From Prolixibacteraceae bacterium (GTDB taxonomy: Bacteria > Bacteroidota > Bacteroidia > Bacteroidales > Prolixibacteraceae): DNA of 64,000 nucleotides. A program made the translations under genes and the position numbers. Within the stretch, counting starts at the first letter, position 1. Each line of letters begins with the position of its first letter. Below the pieces are notes generated by a model. The model searched no databases. It saw only the letters and a program-made list of their open reading frames with translations, and had not been told where the DNA came from. The DNA lies in the NCBI GenBank assembly GCA_023229575.1, contig JALNYZ010000005.1, positions 124,001-188,000 of the forward strand, written 5' to 3'. Positions 62,210 through 64,000 of this stretch are shown in pieces.

Positions 62210-63787
62210 ATGATAACTGACGAAAGAATTCAAAAATTTCCGAACTGGATCAAAAGAGTCCTGTTTTTCTTAAAGAAATCACGTGTGCCGGGAAAAATTG
62301 TTTTTATAATTATTTCTTTACTGGCAACCATTTGGTTCCTGATACGTGTAATCCCGAAACCCTCCAGGGCAACCTACCCCTGCATGCAGGTTGCGGCGCC
62401 AATGATGTCGGGTTTTGTGATCTGGATACTGACACTTTCAGGAGCTGCCTTTGCATTCAAAAAGGCCAAAAACAAATTGTTCGAAGCCAAATATCTGGCC
62501 GCAGGACTGTTTCTGATTATTGGAATTTCTTCTGCCGCCATTTTTTCTTTTCAATCCCCGAAAGAGGTCAGGGCTGCTGAGCTGAAAATCTGGTACAAAC
62601 CTAACATCCCACTTGGTGTAGCTAAAGGAATGTATCCGGGCAGGGTTGCCTGGGGACATAATCCTAAAATTGCAAGTTGGGATCAAAAGACCGGCTTTTG
62701 GTGGGAGGATAGGTTCAACAACCAGGAAGAAACAGATAAGCTTTTCTCCGAAACCCTGCTCAGTCTGACCAATGTCAGAAATGAAAAAAAATCATGGGAT
62801 GCCTTGTTCCGTTTTTTCAACAAAACCAAAAAGAATAGTGATACAGGATACAAACAGGGTGAAAAGGTGGCGATCAAAATCAACCAGAACAATACCAGTT
62901 CACATGAGAGCAGCGGTGAAATAAATGCCAATCCGGCTATGATACTGTCACTTTTAAAAAGTCTGGTGAATAAGGCCGGAATCGCGGAGGAAAATATTAC
63001 TGTTGCAGATCCGAGCAGGTTTATCACCAACAACATTTATGACAAATGCCATACGGCATATCCGAAAGTTCATTACATCGATCACGATGGAGGCGACGGA
63101 CGGGAGAAATCAACTTTTGTAGAAAATGGTTTTGTTTATTCGCAGGATTTCAAGGGGATGGTCCACGGACTTGCAACTTGTTTTGCGGAAGCCGATTATG
63201 TAATTAACCTGGCAATCATGAAAGGGCATGTAGCCCAAGGCGTTACACTATGTGCAAAGAATTTTTTCGGATGCACCAGCATTGAAACCGACTGGCATAA
63301 GAATTCGCATGGAAGTGGTTTTAGTCAAAGTAAGGCGGGCAAGCGGCAATACTCGGTTTATCCTGATTTCATCGGGCACAAAGACCTGGGCGGGAAGACA
63401 GTGCTTTATCTGATAGACGGAGTTTACAGCAATAAGGGTTTAGGCGGACTTCCCAAATCAAAATGGACAATCTCTCCCTTCAATAATGAGTGGATGGGCA
63501 GTTTATTTGCATCACAGGATCCTGTTGCCATTGAATCGGTCGTGCTCGACTTTGCGCTTGCGGCATGGCCCGATGCACCCGACATGATGTACAGCGATTA
63601 TGCCATGGAAGAGATGGCCCTGGCCAACAACCCACCTTCAGGCGCCGTTTACGACCCGGAAAGGGATGGCACCCCTCTTGCCAGTCTTGGAACTGCTGAG
63701 CACTGGAACAATCCAACTGACAAGAAGTATAGCCGTAACCTAAAAAAGGGCAATGGTATAGAACTGATTTATAAGAAGGTTAACTAG
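62210..63787 (+). CDS. DUF362-family membrane-anchored protein
   Basis: From the ATG at 62210 (MITDERIQKFPNWIKRV) the product is 525 residues; an ATG at 62039 would add 57 residues derived from the fusion remnant and is rejected. Residues ~28-48, ~65-85 and ~96-114 are three hydrophobic segments (IVFIIISLLATIWFLIRVI, SGFVIWILTLSGAAFAF, AAGLFLIIGISSAAIFSF). The large C-terminal part is DUF362: KVAIKINQNNTS, MKGHVAQGVTLCAKNFFGCT, LIDGVYSNKGLGGLPKS, and DPVAIESVVLDFA. Some DUF362 proteins carry iron-sulfur domains; no CxxCxxC cluster is seen here. Function unknown; the gene is often found near polysaccharide loci in Bacteroidota (recollection, not checked). Confidence 0.85.
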   Translation: MITDERIQKFPNWIKRVLFFLKKSRVPGKIVFIIISLLATIWFLIRVIPKPSRATYPCMQVAAPMMSGFVIWILTLSGAAFAFKKAKNKLFEAKYLAAGLFLIIGISSAAIFSFQSPKEVRAAELKIWYKPNIPLGVAKGMYPGRVAWGHNPKIASWDQKTGFWWEDRFNNQEETDKLFSETLLSLTNVRNEKKSWDALFRFFNKTKKNSDTGYKQGEKVAIKINQNNTSSHESSGEINANPAMILSLLKSLVNKAGIAEENITVADPSRFITNNIYDKCHTAYPKVHYIDHDGGDGREKSTFVENGFVYSQDFKGMVHGLATCFAEADYVINLAIMKGHVAQGVTLCAKNFFGCTSIETDWHKNSHGSGFSQSKAGKRQYSVYPDFIGHKDLGGKTVLYLIDGVYSNKGLGGLPKSKWTISPFNNEWMGSLFASQDPVAIESVVLDFALAAWPDAPDMMYSDYAMEEMALANNPPSGAVYDPERDGTPLASLGTAEHWNNPTDKKYSRNLKKGNGIELIYKKVN

Positions 63788-63813
63788 TTTTAATAACAGT
63801 AAAAAAATAAAAA

Positions 63814-64000
63814 ATGAAAGAAAAATTAATGTCATTTAAATTTTCAGTGAGTACACTCGTACTAAGCTTAATTTCGATAAATGCAGCCTTTTCTCAACTA
63901 CCTGCTGATTACAAGGGTAAACCTTTCGAGGATTCTTTTTACAAAAAGGGAGCACAAGTTATTCCCGGTAAAGTGGAACTCGGTTATTATGATTTAGGGG
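63814..64000 (+). CDS. Secreted protein with probable CBM6/CBM35-like module (partial)
   Basis: The gene starts with ATG at 63814 and continues past the right edge; 62 codons are visible. The signal peptide (MKEKLMSFKFSVSTLVLSLI, then SINAAFSQ) is followed by LPADYKGKPFEDSFYKKGAQ and VIPGKVELGYYDLGG. The phrase 'IPG-xxE-x-YDxGG' is the usual opening of CBM6/CBM35-type carbohydrate-binding modules. The catalytic part, if any, is outside the window. It sits 26 bases after the DUF362 gene on the same strand, likely part of the second PUL. Confidence 0.75.
   Translation, partial: MKEKLMSFKFSVSTLVLSLISINAAFSQLPADYKGKPFEDSFYKKGAQVIPGKVELGYYDLG

Noticed and set aside
59206..62210. Mobile element carrying the GH38-like gene
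   Set aside because: No transposase, integrase, terminal inverted repeats or target-site duplication could be found; the segment is called only as probably acquired.

Overview
The window is chromosomal DNA from a polysaccharide-degrading member of the Bacteroidota, probably a free-living Bacteroidales/Marinilabiliales-type organism (genus not determinable from sequence alone). The evidence is three SusC/SusD-type pairs, two ECF-sigma/FecR pairs, lipoproteins, -7 elements of the TAnnTTTG type and carbohydrate-active enzymes with signal peptides. No rRNA, tRNA, CRISPR array, transposase or integrase was recognised.

Layout. 1-3942 (minus): a short operon of secreted proteins with a large beta-helix/CARDB protein, a small membrane-anchored protein that looks frameshifted, and the start of a GH20/GH67-like protein. 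4400-8728: a 56-residue plus-strand gene, then minus-strand genes for an HPt protein, UDP-glucuronate decarboxylase, UDP-glucose dehydrogenase, an Sfp-type phosphopantetheinyl transferase, a 39-residue ORF and a stand-alone receiver protein. 9065-12791: secreted acetyl-xylan-esterase-like hydrolase and GH78 alpha-L-rhamnosidase. 12909-22609: mostly housekeeping genes (MBL-fold hydrolase, MutS2, acyltransferase, nitrilase-fold amidase, nitroreductase, ABC-F protein, LytTR regulator, coiled-coil lipoprotein).

22726-38143 is a first polysaccharide utilisation locus (PUL): ECF sigma, FecR anti-sigma, SusC with STN domain, SusD, then GH127, GH106, a five-bladed-propeller glycosidase and a beta-helix protein. 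Together with the nearby GH78 this points to a rhamnose- and arabinose-bearing plant polymer such as rhamnogalacturonan or arabinogalactan. 38252 to the window end is a second PUL: ECF sigma, FecR, a SusC with STN plus SusD, a second SusC without STN plus SusD, a GH16 lipoprotein, a beta-helix protein and two tandem lipoproteins of unusual build. These are followed by a GH38-like protein, a DUF362 protein and the start of a secreted protein with a probable carbohydrate-binding module.

The most unusual part is 50391-62189. Two paralogous lipoproteins (54677-56851, 56895-59030) combine an FN3-like module, a FISUMP domain and a ~380-residue C-terminal domain that I cannot assign to a known family; it looks like a TIM-barrel glycosidase. 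Decayed pieces of the same family lie at 51753-51839 and 62106-62166, so the array once held more copies. Between the second paralog and the right-hand fragment is a GC-rich segment (about 59340-62105) carrying a GH38-like enzyme whose AT-rich Tat signal peptide appears host-derived. I read this as a foreign catalytic gene captured behind a resident export signal. All function calls come from reading motifs; no database search was run.
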